The notes beneath the pieces were generated by a model. It saw only the letters and a program-made list of their open reading frames with translations, was not told the DNA's origin and ran no database searches. The translations under genes and the position numbers were made by a program. A stretch of 64,000 nucleotides of DNA, taken from positions 5,642,001-5,706,000 of the forward strand of contig JAUCEF010000005.1 in assembly GCA_033558025.1 (NCBI GenBank), in the 5' to 3' direction. Shown in pieces: positions 41,831 to 53,588 of the stretch. Each line of letters starts with the position of its first letter. Positions within the stretch are counted from its first letter, which is position 1. The stretch comes from Phytophthora sp. 'mugwort'. Its lineage: Eukaryota > Oomycota > Peronosporomycetes > Peronosporales > Peronosporaceae.

Positions 41831-44800
41831 AATGGCATTTCAGGCTCGCTGGTGGGGGCTGAAGGAAGCTGGATGGACCTCCAAACGACCCACTGGTCTT
41901 CCAGTTGACTTCAGCTATCTCAGGCCTGGCAAGACGATCAAGGACGTCAAAGGAGAAGACGTTGGAGAGGAACCGCTGATGAATTAGTTGGACAAAATAG
42001 ACCTTGGTAACACTCTATGCTGTATTGATGGTTATTCACTACACTGTACTAATAGTACTACGAGAACAAATGATCTCCGAGCGAAGAAGCAGGCGAGACG
42101 TGACGGATCGACAAACAGCGCGCGACGTCGGAACTCTTCGAAAGACGGCAAACCCGTTGCGGCAGAATGTATGTATATTGTATGCTGGATGGTTCACGTT
42201 TGAATGTTATGCTAATCGTGTACTTGTCTATCAGCTCGCCTTGTCCAAGTACCCGTCGGAAGCCCACCGGTTCAGCCACCTGTCGGTAGCCCACCACGGC
42301 AGACCCAGTCATCGCCTCTCGCATCGGCATTGGAACCAGAATCTACCCCAACACTAAGTGCGCCACAGCCCGGTTGTCCTACAAGCAACTTCCCCGAACG
42401 GCCCAACGTGTTCACCAGAGAGCGACGATGGTCACTCCCCTAGAAGCCCCGAAGGTAGTATCCTGTATTGTCCAAGTTATGTATTCATCTAGTGCTGTAT
42501 CTGGTCTTCTATTGTGTACTAGATTCGGCTATCAGCCCAGAAACCTCGATCCAGATTTCTACGAAGCAGACGAGAGCAGCAATGCATCGGACGACTCTGA
42601 AGAAGACAGCCTCTCGGAGAGCAATGCGGGCCAGCCCGGAATCGACGATGAATGGAAGGAATAATCTCAAACCAACGAACAGTCTACTGAGGTGGGTCAA
42701 ATTTGTATGTACATGTCATGAGTAGTCCTAACATGTATGTTCGGGTTATGTCGCACCTGAAGATGGGAACCACAATGTCAGCCACATTGCGGCCAATGAT
42801 GACCCCAGCGTATTCGGGGCTTGAATCGGACGCTGCGGACGATGACGGCGACGAAGAAGATCAGCCTATTGATACCATATAAGCTGGGGTGGTGCAACTA
42901 CCAGTTCCGCCTGAAATGCGATTTGATGACCGGTTACTGTTGTCTATCTGCGGGATGGAGAACATTGCGTCGGGCGTACTACCAGACGCATTTTGAACGA
43001 TATGGGCGTAAGCGGCTGGTCAGCGTTGGCGACGCACACGCCGCGCGGATACATACAGGAGCCTTACGAGCCCCGATCGTCTGAAACAATGCGTCAAGAC
43101 TACCCACACCTGTACAGTTGTGGCTCAGGGCCAACTGGAAGGGCCCTAGCCGCTGGTTCAAGTCCGTCATGAGCTTTCTTCTACTTCTTACAACCTCAGG
43201 TGTGGGAGGAAATTGCTGCTGAGTCCGATGATTACTTCGAGGCGAGTATTGACGAGAGCGTAGAAGGCCAACATTCAAAATAACTCGCGCGAGAACTCAA
43301 GCACCCTGGGTTCGAATCTAAGTTACAAATCACGAGATGCCACCCGCGAGACGTGCTGAAGGCACCACTTATCGAGGCGAGATTGCTGTGTGTCTCCATA
43401 GGCCTTTTGATAGCACGGTGCATTGCCCCGAACAAAGACAAACTTGCGCATGATTGGAAAACGAGGGAAGAAGGCGCCATACCGCCTGGGTGCTTTTGGG
43501 CGCTTCGTGACGCGAGATCGATTTATGCATCTCTTCAGAAACCCGGATTATGACGCAAAGGCCGCGACGAATCGCGCTTGGAGGCTGCGCCCAGCTATTG
43601 ACGTACTACAAGATCGGTTTGCAGCAGGCTACACGCTACCTGCCATCATGGAGTTCGACGAGCCGATGTTGCCTTAGTGCTCTATGCTCGACCGCGTGCG
43701 CGTTTACATCAAGGACAAACCCCCACAAGTGTGGCACCAAGTTGTTCATGCTGTCTGCACAAATACGGCCTACTTGAGCAGACACTTCGGGGCCGGGAGA
43801 TTGTGAATTCGTGTCCCCGAGGAGCAGGACTTTCGGCCATAGTAGAGCAGGGTTAATAGTGTAACGAACCGACCCCACAACACGCGCTTGACATAGCTTA
43901 CACCTTATTCAAATTGTTGGAGTACGGCCTACTGCATTCAGTGCGTATCCGGCGTGTCTTACACGCCTGGTTTTATATCCCTAAGTTTGTTTATCGTGTA
44001 TGGTCCAAACTAACGCATTGATATATTGTACAATCCAGATTGAAGTATACTGCGGGAAAAAGGAGAGAGCAGCCAGACGTGCTCGACAGATCACAAGTCC
44101 GGCCCTGCCGCTGTAGTACGCAATCTGCAGCAAGTATTCAGTCCTACAGCCCCACCGAGAGGCGAGATGCGGCTCGTCGTAATGGATCGATTCTATTTGT
44201 CAGTGCCTTTACCGATACAGCTCTAAACAGTGGGATTTACTTTATTGGTACGGTACGGACGGATCGCCAAGGACGGAGTACGAAACTGATTCCTAAGAAA
44301 ATAAGGGAGACAAGAGAAAAAAAACGACGTTCTCCAAAACCAGACCTGCGAATATTGAACGAACGGGGCACGTTCATCGTGGTTGAAACCTTGTACGTTC
44401 CAGAGATGCGAATTTGTGATGGCTGGATACACGCGCTGCGCATATGCTGAGTACTGGTGGCTGCTGCAGCCGGACCATATTGTCCGACGCGGTATGTTGA
44501 CATGGGAGCAACAGGAAGTGGCTTGCCCCGCCTCGTCAAGGATTATCAAGCGTACATGGAAGGGGGTCGACGTGCACGACCAACGACGTCTTCAACGATA
44601 AGTGGTGAAACCTTGTATGTACACGTTAGAGGCTTTCTAATCATGTATAGTACATGCTACAGGTACTCGCTGCAACTTTGCATCAAGTACAAGAAACTAC
44701 AAATGGCTATTTCTAGGCCTCGTTGACATGGCAGTTATCAACTCTTAACATCGCCTTCAATTCTGCTCGTGAAGCGGCATGTCTCCTCAACTTGAGCCAC

Positions 44801-45376
44801 GTTGAATTCTTGAAACAGCTTTATATGGAGCTGTGTCAGCTTCAGGATGAAGACTGGAATGCTCTCTACACTAGTGAGAGCTTTTAAGCGACGCCGTCCA
44901 AGGAACCAAATGGGCGCAGAATTCATCGTGCTTACCACAAGCCGGTACTAAACGATGAGTGACAACCTGGGAAAAACAACCAAGGACGGAAGCGCCGAAC
45001 AAGAGCCTGCGAGGTGTGCCCACTTCTCAAGGGCACTACGACGCCCAAGGCGGTGATTCATCAACTTACTTTAGTACGTTCAAGCCACAAATCTCGTCGA
45101 GAAACCTATAACGCGGCGCGTGTTCCTGTGCGAGAAGAAGCGCCACATCATGACGGGCGAACTGCGATCCTGGTTCGACATACGGCACAAATGCTGGAAC
45201 AATGGAATGCTGGCACCTCCGCCACAGCACGGGCGGAAGCGGTCGATCCGAGCGCGTGCGCCTGCCGGTCCCAGAGGATATGAGGTAGTCGAGGCAGGAG
45301 AGAGAGACGATGAATCAAGTGATGAGTCCATCAGCACTGGACTCCCGCCCGGCGAAGCGGGCCAGTCGCTCACCTG
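41831..45376 (+). pseudogene. piggyBac-like (DDE_Tnp_1_7) transposase pseudogene
   Basis: The N-terminus MAFQARWWGLKEAGWTSKRP is at 41,831. An acidic part (YEADESSNASDDSEEDSLSE) is at 42,560-42,620. The N-terminal transposase segment APLIEARLLCVSIGLLIARC and NKDKLAHDWKTREEGAIPPG is at 43,360-43,490, then RAWRLRPAIDVLQDRFAAGY and MEFDEPMLP near 43,580-43,675 and RVRVYIKDKP. Later pieces are MRLVVMDRFYLSVPLP (about 44,167-44,215), GVDVHDQRRLQR (44,564-44,600), the signature YxxGVDxxDQ-type box, and YSLQLCIKYKK. A cysteine-containing end (RACEVCPLLKG; VFLCEKKRHIMTGELRSWFD) runs to 45,376. Several insertions and shifts disrupt it. Confidence 0.85.
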
Positions 45377-46626
45377 ATGCGACGATGGCTGATTGAGCCG
45401 CTGATGCCGCATTTTCATTTCAATTTGGGATTCAAAATAGCGAAATATAGCGAAATATAACGTTGTCTGATGTTTATTTTGACGCTATATGCACTTCCTG
45501 TTCACGGCTGTGCACGGCGATACTATGTCTCTATCACAGTCTTGCACCAGTTTTGTTGCACGACATACATGCCATGAATGTAAACATGTATAGTTGGCAG
45601 CCGAAAGGTGGAGCATACAAGATAACGAGAGAGGTCTTCCTCGATGTTTACGTCTAGCCCGCGTCTATACAATATACACATTACGAAGACATAAAGAGCT
45701 TTGTATGAAAACCGTTCCCCGCACATACACGTTAGATCTTCTAGGGTTTAGGCAGCAGTGGATACGGTACTACCTCGAGTTCAAGGGGTTAAACGCTCCT
45801 GTTGGGGCAATAGGTTTCGCCGAAGAACGGTTATGAAACACAGGATCCCGGACATCCCAATGCTTGCATATGCCGACGAGGTTATCTAGAACCAGCGTGA
45901 TAACGTTTGTAAATAAACTATTGCCGAGCTCACGAGTTACAGCTTGCCATGGAAAGTCTTAGCTTCATCTGCATCCAAGATGACTTCACCCGATTGCCCC
46001 TTCAAGTCCGCCGCTTTGTTTAACGAATCTTGAAAGCCATTTACTGTTTGTAAGACACCTATACATCATGAGCACTGGTAAGATACAGAGCTCATATACG
46101 AAGCGGTCAGCTTTGGTTCTCACGTACCTTTATACGTCCGGCTATCAATCCCCGCCATCTTGATGAGATCAGCGATATTGGATGCCAGGGCCTTCTTTGT
46201 CTTGCCTCCAACGGTGTCACCACACCAACGTCGAAGGTTTCCGTCTGTCGTGGCCACTTTAAGATAACGTCGACGCTGAATGGACCCCGTCCTTCTCCCA
46301 GCTCACTGGACGTCTCCGTGGCGTGGACTTGGTCGCCATGAATGCTTAGTACGCGCGCTGCGGCCGATGAGCGCAGTCGCGCTTCCAGAAAAAAGCAAAA
46401 GGAAACTCTTGGAATGGCCGATCATAGAATAGTCACTTATAGAAATATCTAACATAACGGCATAAAAGCAAACAGCTCTGATTAGCCAATTGCTAACTTA
46501 GGCTTTTATGTGTGCTGGTTCATTTCAACTTGGCACGCGTTGCTGCGCCCAACTCGCCGAGACACATAGTTTAAACTTACGTTTTGTATTGAATGTCTCC
46601 CACCACGCTTGATCCTATCCCTTTCG
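45377..46626. other. Gene-free DNA after the piggyBac-like relic
   Basis: No protein similarity. A short tandem AGCGAAATAT occurs at 45,438-45,458. Frames at 45,463-45,836 look like repeat flank. Around 46,260-46,400 some GC-richer DNA reads like transposon debris. Confidence 0.4.
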
Positions 46627-46880
46627 AGGACCGATGGCATCCAGGTCTTTGGCTTTGCTTCGAAAAGGCAGTCGCTGCGCTCCTGCGAGCAAAATATTCT
46701 AAGTTGGCCTGCTACAGATCTCGACACGCTGGAAAGCTCGGCGCTGGGCCCGCCTCCGCAAATACCGCGTGGCCCTGCTTCGCGGGCACCCCGCGCGGGT
46801 TTGCTGTGGTATGCTCGCTCGCAACCGCTCTCCTCCGATGGTCGTTTTATGTAATTTTTACCCCCTTCTTTTCAGCTGGG
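46627..46880 (+). repeat. Dispersed repeat, copy B
   Basis: Partner of 34,925-35,150 in opposite orientation. Starts at the GATGGCAT word shared by both and runs through GCTCGGCGCTGGGCCCGC and GTGGCCCTGCTTCGCGGGCA to a CCCCCTTCTTTT end. A + strand frame spans it (46,593-46,922), but its coding status is doubtful. Confidence 0.7.
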
Positions 46881-46997
46881 CGCAGCACTCACTCTTTCAA
46901 CTTTGAAACCCCTGCTGTCTAACGAGCACTGCTGAGTGGCTTGTAGCATGGATATGACGTCGGGTTTCGTTTCGACCAGCGTATTCCAGCCGTCAAT

Positions 46998-48700
46998 GTA
47001 TCCCTCCTTTTATTCGCTATACACTAATAGAATAGAGGTAACTCATTTTGGCCCGGATTGCAGTCGTCCCGCCCTCTTCTGCCTGATGCACTCACTCGTT
47101 GGATCGCTACTAATTGCGTTTGTAAATCCGCTACCTTACACCGCAGATTCAGGTCATTGAAGTCGTCCTTACCTTGTCCGTAATGATGCAGAGGGCCTTC
47201 TTCTTGCCCCATACCATCAACCAGCAAAATCCCCAGGAAGCGAGCTGTTAAGGACTATGGCAGTGTTGGCCCCGGATATTGTTGACCGCAGCCTTTTTGA
47301 TCGCACGATGGAAGGACTTCAGCGGGTTCTGCGTTGGTAGAATTCCTGTCACGCCCCCGGCCGGTCCGATAAGCCATGAACCCACACATGCATTTCCTGG
47401 AACCAGTTCGCATAGGCATTGTGACCGTCTGCCTTCCACTAGGCCACGCACAAGTCATCCAACGCTTTGACCAGCTCTTCGATTTTGGATTGATGCAGCC
47501 TCTCCACATATGGGTAGATGACGTCTTCGTAGTAGCCCTTTTCTGTAAGAAGCTCTCGCCTCTTCTCTCTGCTCTTTCTAGCAAAATGTAGATCAGCAAG
47601 TGAGAAGCTTGAGTTCGGACCATACGGTACGAAGTGCATTCGAAATGCAACTAGCGTGATCCAGGCTTCCAAAGCGAGCATTGGGTTCGCAGCCGAACAA
47701 TATCTGACCGAAACGCTGCGTTGTCGTTAAGAGCTCCTCATAGGCAATCGCATGCTCCGTGCGGACAAACATAAATGTCCTTGGTACGTAATGCTGGGAT
47801 ATGAGCCCTGGACGTAACGTGTTCATATATCCCGAAGTTCACACCCCAAGGTCCAAATACCGAAATAAATCTTGTACGTTTCATCGCTGGCAGACATGAC
47901 ACCATCACAGCTCTGACCGACAGCATCACACCGGAGATTTAGCATAATTCGACTGGAAAATACGATGCCGAATGAAGAATCTTTCACGTCATTGATTTGT
48001 GTCCAAAACAGTCAAGACATTCATCTCGTCCATCAAATCAGCTAGCGCGAGATCGAATCGTGGCTCTGCAGAGACATCGTCACGGTCCATTCCAATAAGC
48101 AATCTTGCATAGGTTCGCACATTTTGCCGCGACACCACACCATTAGAGCCGCTAAAGTGACTGGATTTTCAGCTTGCCTGTGATTCATTCGCAGTATTGT
48201 AAGTTTAGACCTCCACGACCAAACACTAGTAGTGCGTACCCTCATTTTTCTTGACCAATGCGCTTTTCGGTTCTTGAGTTGAGCAGTAGTCGGAAGTAAC
48301 TTGGCGCGATTCTCCCTTAAAATCTTCAGACACCTCGTGGGTCCTTCTTCACCTGAGAGGATTGCGTCGACATTGCGTTTACCAGAACTGAAATACCATA
48401 CAAAGGCCCGTTGAGTTCAGGACCCGTGTGGACTCCACTTCCTTGAAGTGACACTGAAGTTTGCCCTTCTTCGTCCACATGTGGAGACGAGGCGTACTTC
48501 ATACAGTTAGTGCGAGAGTTACAACCATTAATGGCAGACGAGCCGTGCGACCCATAGTTGTACGCAAAACGGTAGTTCGATCCATCACGGAGGAGCGTGG
48601 CGGATAGTGCCTCTTCTTTGGATCCGTGCGAGAATAAGACATCAAATCGACGGCTTCGTGAACTCGCAATATTTTCTACGTTGACTTAATCCCCGTCGTC
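46998..48700 (-). pseudogene. MULE-type transposase pseudogene (second copy)
   Basis: Read on the - strand: an N-terminal part with SATLLRDGSNYRFAYNYGSH and NSRTNCMKYA (FLYWCH/FAR1-like) at about 48,600-48,500, then a KLPTTAQLKNRKAHW-like stretch near 48,280. The catalytic core follows: FISVFGPWGVNFG (about 47,865-47,825), YVPRTFMFVRTEHAIAYEEL (47,785-47,730), FGCEPNARFGSLDHASCISN (47,700-47,645), ARKSREKRRELLTEKGYYED and LHQSKIEELVKALDDLCVA (47,585-47,440), and GVTGILPTQNPLKSFHRAIK (47,360-47,295). These are MULE signatures (FGSLDH... H-x-N/C..., PTQN..ES.H..IK). Frame breaks occur every 100-200 bp. It belongs to a different MULE lineage from the copy at 39.8 kb. Confidence 0.8.
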
Positions 48701-49293
48701 CCAGGGACCCAACCAATGCGTCCATTGTCGCTACAATTTGATTTACATTGCACCCGAGGTTCTTAAACCAAAATTTAAACAAAATTTGTCGATCCCTCAC
48801 CAATATCTCAAAGTTGAACTTAACGTTCCAACTTCAGTTTTATCCATATCATTTCTGTGACTTTCCCCGGGACCCACGGACTAATGTCAATACATGTATC
48901 GGTATTACTCGGCAGTCCACCTTTATTTTGTCAGAAAACTTTATTATCGGAGTCGAACCTTCAAAATAAGCAGAACAAAATTAGCAAAAGGAAACGCACA
49001 AATAAGCAGGTATTCATCAAATAAATAACTCACGACGCGTGAAATGCTGAGATTAGAAATTGATATAAGCAAAAAATCGTCCAGAATATCAGTAAGAAAT
49101 GGCGAAGAGATAAACTGGTTTTTCGCAAGTTCGACTCCCCCATGCAATTATTTACTCGAGGAGACATCGTACTGTTACTCGATCGAAAATCCGCACTTGA
49201 AACATCTCCGCAGTTGAATACATTGATATGTACTACCAGACAACGACGGAGAAATCCTACTATAGTATTACCCTTGCTTGTCTACGGGGGCTT
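48701..49293. other. AT-rich intergenic spacer
   Basis: About 590 bp of low-GC DNA with no gene, marking the left border of the gene-dense island. A TTCGACTCC word near 49,130 recalls a tRNA T-loop, but no cloverleaf can be folded around it. Confidence 0.5.
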
Positions 49294-49860
49294 TCAGACG
49301 ATCGCATGCACGGAAGCCGGAGCCGAGGTACCCATTTTTAAGGCGCCAGTAGCGAGTGCAAAGGTAATAGGGCCCTGTAGATGTGGACTGGATCCGTAGG
49401 ACGGCACGGACGCACTGTTGATTGCGGCCGGGTAGTCGAGACGGACGCGCGGAGCACACACACCAACAAACACAACGAGGCAGGCGTTGATGCAGGCCAA
49501 CGTACCAGCGATGATGCCGAAGACATGGCCGATCATGCCGAGATCCATCAGACCGATGAAAAGCAGGTAAGTGGCCATGCCCCGGTAGCCGTACAGGAAG
49601 CCGAAGTTCGGGCGCAGAATGTTTTCAGTCACGCTCAAACGTGACTCGAAGCAAACCAGCAGCAGAGCGAAGACGAGTGCGTAGACTGCGATGAGGAATT
49701 CCGTAACGTTATGCATAGTAATGCCGACGAGGCTGTTCGCACCCGCTGCAAATTGCACGCACGCCGCGAGCAAGTTCACCACGCGTATCGTATGGATAAG
49801 CTTAGTCACTCTCTCCATCCGTAGTCGCAGCATTCTTTGAGCTGTTACCAGAAAGACCAT
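49294..49860 (-). CDS. COPI-associated / TVP15-like Golgi membrane protein
   Basis: 188-residue four-pass membrane protein of the COPI-associated (TVP15-like) family, found in Golgi/trans-Golgi membranes. Helices: about residues 25-45 (IRVVNLLAACVQFAAG), 53-71 (FLIAVYALVFALLLVCFE), 92-112 (MATYLLFIGLMDLGMIGH) and 113-135 (FGIIAGTLACINACLVVFVG). The conserved stretch between helices 2 and 3 reads RPNFGFLYGYRGMATYLLF, the family's best signature. The C-terminus is a short cytosolic Ser/Pro tail. Start uncertain: the ATG at 49,860 is in frame, while Met17 (MERVTKLIHTIRVVN) begins the conserved part. A consensus GTAAGT...TTTGCAG intron lies just upstream on the coding strand, so an extra 5' leader exon is possible. 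Confidence 0.85.
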   Translation of the reverse strand: MVFLVTAQRMLRLRMERVTKLIHTIRVVNLLAACVQFAAGANSLVGITMHNVTEFLIAVYALVFALLLVCFESRLSVTENILRPNFGFLYGYRGMATYLLFIGLMDLGMIGHVFGIIAGTLACINACLVVFVGVCAPRVRLDYPAAINSASVPSYGSSPHLQGPITFALATGALKMGTSAPASVHAIV

Positions 49861-50393
49861 TTCGTCGACTACGAGGGAACGGCTGCAAAGATGGTCGGAG
49901 GAAAAAGGGATGAGCTTTTGTCAGCAATTACAGTGGTCGGTAGAAAAACAACTTACGCTGCAACTTGTACGCTGTCTGCCAAAATGCAAATTGGTGGCAG
50001 CCCCTTGTCATCGGAACACGTTCCAAAAAAGAACCCACCGGAGACCAACCATATCAACCTGAAAACTATGAAACAAACGATAAGAATAGCCCCCCCCCTT
50101 CATGCATGTGTTTTCAGTTATCGCAATTTTTTTTGGCGTCATCGCGTTATCAAGTTTTGACGAAATCGTGTTATTAATAGGTTTCAAGTATAATAATTTC
50201 AATTAGCAAGAAAGATTTAAAAATCTCACACCAACCTGGTTGAGAGTTATTTTACCGCTTGATGGCCAAACCGAAATTAGCAAGTTATTCTGTCATTATC
50301 TATTCCAAAGAGGTTTAAAAAATTAAAAAAGCGTGTCTAAGACTTTTTTATCGTCCCGCGAACCAAATAGTATCGAGAACATTGAAAATGTTT
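49861..50393. other. Intergenic spacer between two same-strand genes
   Basis: Upstream of the TVP15-like gene. Has an intron-like stretch on the - strand (GTAAGT near 49,960 to TTTGCAG near 49,892), a C8 run at 50,091 and AT-rich DNA. Likely holds its promoter and leader. Confidence 0.5.
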
Positions 50394-52613
50394 TTAATTC
50401 TCCTCAATGACTTCCCATGCTTCTCGTACTTTCCCTTTAACGGAGCCTGGTGTTTTATGCATAGTTGCAATCGCAGCTCGTTCGCTTTCGAGAAATTTGG
50501 AGCGAAATAACTCCGTCGACCTCCGAGCTGCCGCCGCAGCCGTCTCACGAGATCGATTGAACCGTGCGTCATCAACCGCCTGATAGATGAGGTGGCACGC
50601 TCGGCATACGGCAACCATTTCGTATTCATGCGACAGCCACTGAGCGTCCTCGAACTCCACTATGTTAACACGGCAAAGCATAAAAAATCTGAGCTTGAAC
50701 CCAAAGTCGAGGGTGCACGTAAATACTCACGAGCTTTAGGGTCAAAAGCGTCTGATTTCGGGTTCCACAGCGTGTTTTGAAGCATAAAAATGCGTCGCTC
50801 GAGCAACTTCGTAACAACAGAGCACTGAACACTACCAGGCTTACCATGCCGATCCCAGGACGACGGTACTGTAAAGTCTGATGATTCAATTGGGCGTAAG
50901 GTCGCCTCGGTTTCTGCCCCAAAGCGTTTGAGAAACGCAGATTCATTCTCGCTGAGTGAAACCGACTACACATTCACCCAGCATGAGCACGAATCCTTCG
51001 ATCAAGTTAATAGATAGCTAAGCGTCATACCTTCCGTGTCATTCGACACAGTTCTGCTTGCTTTTTCGATGATCGGAACCGACTTAAGCTGAGAGAGCTC
51101 ACGACGTCAATGCAATGACAGAATACTCGACCGGCGCACTTGTTCCTGCCATCGATTGACTGCGGGTGCACACACACACAAAACACAAGCATCAGTGAGT
51201 TTACTGTTTACTGTTAATGAAAGAAAACGAAAACAATTGCAAGAAATGGGTACCTTGCTTCGACGAACCCCATCTCCTTCCTCGAAATCGCTGAAAAAAC
51301 TTTGAAAAGTACCTCGGGGTATTTCTTTCTTTTGAGCCAGGTCAGAAAAAAACACAATACCACTGACACGAACAAGCACCAGCCTGTGCATATCCGTAAT
51401 CTGGAAGTCGGCCGTTAAGAGTCGAACACGATCGTGGAAAGCTGCCTCAATCTCACGCACGAGTTTCCGTAGTTCTCCTTTGACAATTGCTTCCAGCTGG
51501 TGACTTTGTGCTGTTACGGGAGCACTACTAGGACGTCTTGGACGTGGTACTGCCTCAGAGATCGCTGCTGATCCTTGTGATAGCATTAATCCATACAATC
51601 CGCCGTGTTCAAGATGCAAGACGCGCGTACACGAAGCAGTGGCAGCAATATTGTACTTTGCAACAAATGTACCCCGTGCGTTGGTAGGTTGGCGAGCAGA
51701 AGGCAATAGCGGTTGCAGTAGAACAGTAGCTGCTGCTAGGTCGGATGGTGGCTGGCTCAGTACGAAACTAATCTCTTCGTCACGAAGCGGAGTATACACG
51801 AGCTGACCCGACTCCTCATGCACAAGACGAGCACGCAGAAGCAGTCGAGACAGATCAGTTAGTAAGTAAGTCGTAGCACAATGCTGTCGGATTGTCGCGG
51901 CGTTCAGCTTTGAACTATTCTTCCTTTTCACTTCCTACATAATCGCAAAAATATCTGTTGGCTAAGCAATACTACCGATAGTGGAAAACAGTTTAATTGA
52001 ACAAACCCCTGTGACAGCCGATGTGAAGTACCAGTCAGCTGGACTGCCATCTACGAACAGAATGGTATCTGCAATATCCAGCTTGGTTCTGATGGCCAAA
52101 TGAAATCAAACCAAAGCCCAAGGGGTCACTCATTGAACCAGCCACGAATACAACAGCGCTTAGTTCATACTTGCGCTCCCACAATCGATGGTATAATCTG
52201 CACGCCGCAAACACGCATTGACAGCATTAAAAAAAAATATTTTCGTAGAGAACTGCGTAATGCTGACGTACTCTGTCCATCGTCGCCGCTGAATTACAGT
52301 GCTCTGTGCTACTTGATCCACAAGGTCCACACCACGAAGACCACTATGAGCTGTGCGGTTTTGGATTAACATGAACGACTGGTGCTGGTAGTTGGCGTGC
52401 ACATTATGCTTCGGCGAAACTCTTGAGCGTTGATGTATACCCACCCTGGAGCTGGATTTTGATTTCATGCCAGCGAGCTCAGTTTCTCCTTCAAAGAAAA
52501 GTATATCGAGGGCACCCTGGCAACAATCCCATCAGACAATTCTTACTTTGGTTCTTGTGAGTTCTATTTTCAATGATTTCGCCTAATTTAACGACGAGTG
52601 GGCCATAACGCAT
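50394..52613 (-). CDS. Uncharacterised eight-exon gene
   Basis: Model by hand on the - strand: exons 52547-52613, 52272-52488, 52171-52197, 52007-52088, 51254-51934, 51031-51159, 50731-50965 and 50394-50659. All introns are GT-AG, phases agree throughout and the total is 568 codons including the stop. No named family recognised. Visible features: a helical middle exon (LEAIVKGELRKLVREIEAAF; DFQITDMHRLVLVRVSGIVF), a cysteine cluster split by an exon junction (KCAGRVFCHC), and near the C-terminus FEDAQWLSHEYEMVAVCRAC followed by HLIYQ, giving a CxxC pair that could join the first cluster as a zinc site. The C-terminus is Ala/Glu/Lys-rich. Exons 5-8 are well supported by uninterrupted frame and consensus sites; exons 1-4 are more tentative. 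The start lies 28 bp from the divergent REEP gene. Confidence 0.65.
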
Positions 52614-52641
52614 TCGTGCAGTAACGACACCAGTGGGCAGG

Positions 52642-53588
52642 ATGACGTTGTATCTGCTTAGCGAAGGACTCACGTGCGTTGTTCTTTCGCTTCGTCCTGT
52701 GCTTTGATCTTCTGTTGACTTTGCGCATTCGTTTCCTTTGTGCTTGGCATCTGTCTACAGTTGTGTAGGCATCTTTTCAGGGGCCTACGAATCGCTCAAG
52801 GTGCTCTCCCGGGTGGAAAAAGGCGTGGATACTGACACGCTCGCTGCTGTGCTGGAATTCTGGTTTGTCGACGTCATTTGTCCATTCAAAGGTAATGGAC
52901 TTGAAAAAAACGAGATCAGCTCACGAATTACCCAAAATACAGGATCGTCTTGGCTGCGGCTGCAATCTTCCAGCAGTACATCGAGTTCTTCATATCCTGG
53001 TAATCTGCCGCAATAGTTTACGGTATTATCTATACGAAACATAACGCCGTTCTACAGGTTTCCCTTCTACTACCTTTTCAAGTGTGTCCTGTTGGGGCTG
53101 CTGCTGACACCAAACAAACAAGTTAGAAAAGTCGTTTTGCTCTCTTTGTTTCACATGCAACTTGCTGACGATGCTTGCTTTTGTAGTTCACACACGTTCT
53201 ATTTGAGGGATTCATTCGGCCAGCAGTTCTGGTTATAAAGTACAAACTCGACACGAATGTACTACCGATCATTGAATCGCTGGTCATCAAGTACGTTTTT
53301 TTTTCTCGCTTACATGGACAAAGATTCTCATGTTTGCTACTGATTGATACCCGTCAGACACGGTCACTGGCTCAACAAAAAGCTATTGGCTCGCTCGCTT
53401 CAGCTCTCGTCGGATGATGAACTTCAAGAGCTCAAGCGAGATCTACAGGAGAAACTTGCCCAAGTCCGCGTACGTTTAAGTCAAGACTGGTTTTTGTTTC
53501 TTCACTCATAAATATTCGCACCCTCTCTTTTTGATGCCAGGACGAAATCAGTGGAAGACAGAGCACCAGAGCTTCCAACCAGCTATAA
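52642..53588 (+). CDS. REEP/HVA22/TB2-DP1 family ER membrane-shaping protein, seven exons
   Basis: Model: join 52642-52673, 52761-52862, 52943-52999, 53058-53121, 53187-53290, 53358-53469, 53541-53588, giving 172 residues. All introns are 58-87 bp, GT-AG, and phase-consistent. The product has the family order: GIFSGAYESLKVL (matches VGFxYPAYxSxKAI), a charged loop (RVEKGVDTDT), a hydrophobic hairpin VLEFWIVLAAAAIFQQYIEF, the hallmark SWFPFYYLFKCVLLGLLL, and FTHVLFEGFIRPAVL. A basic, coiled-coil C-terminal tail follows (ELQELKRDLQEKLAQV). Such proteins bend tubular ER membrane. None of the exons alone is obvious, so the gene is easily missed by single-ORF annotation. It converges with RPT3 (161 bp apart). 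Confidence 0.85.

Noticed and set aside
46593..46922. 109-codon + strand frame starting MSPTTLDPIPFEDRWHPG
   Set aside because: It lies almost entirely on the dispersed repeat and has no intact counterpart in copy A; kept as a repeat, not as a gene.
48940..49150. tRNA-like T-arm words (GTTCGACTC)
   Set aside because: No acceptor stem, D-arm or anticodon arm can be folded at the right spacing on either strand.
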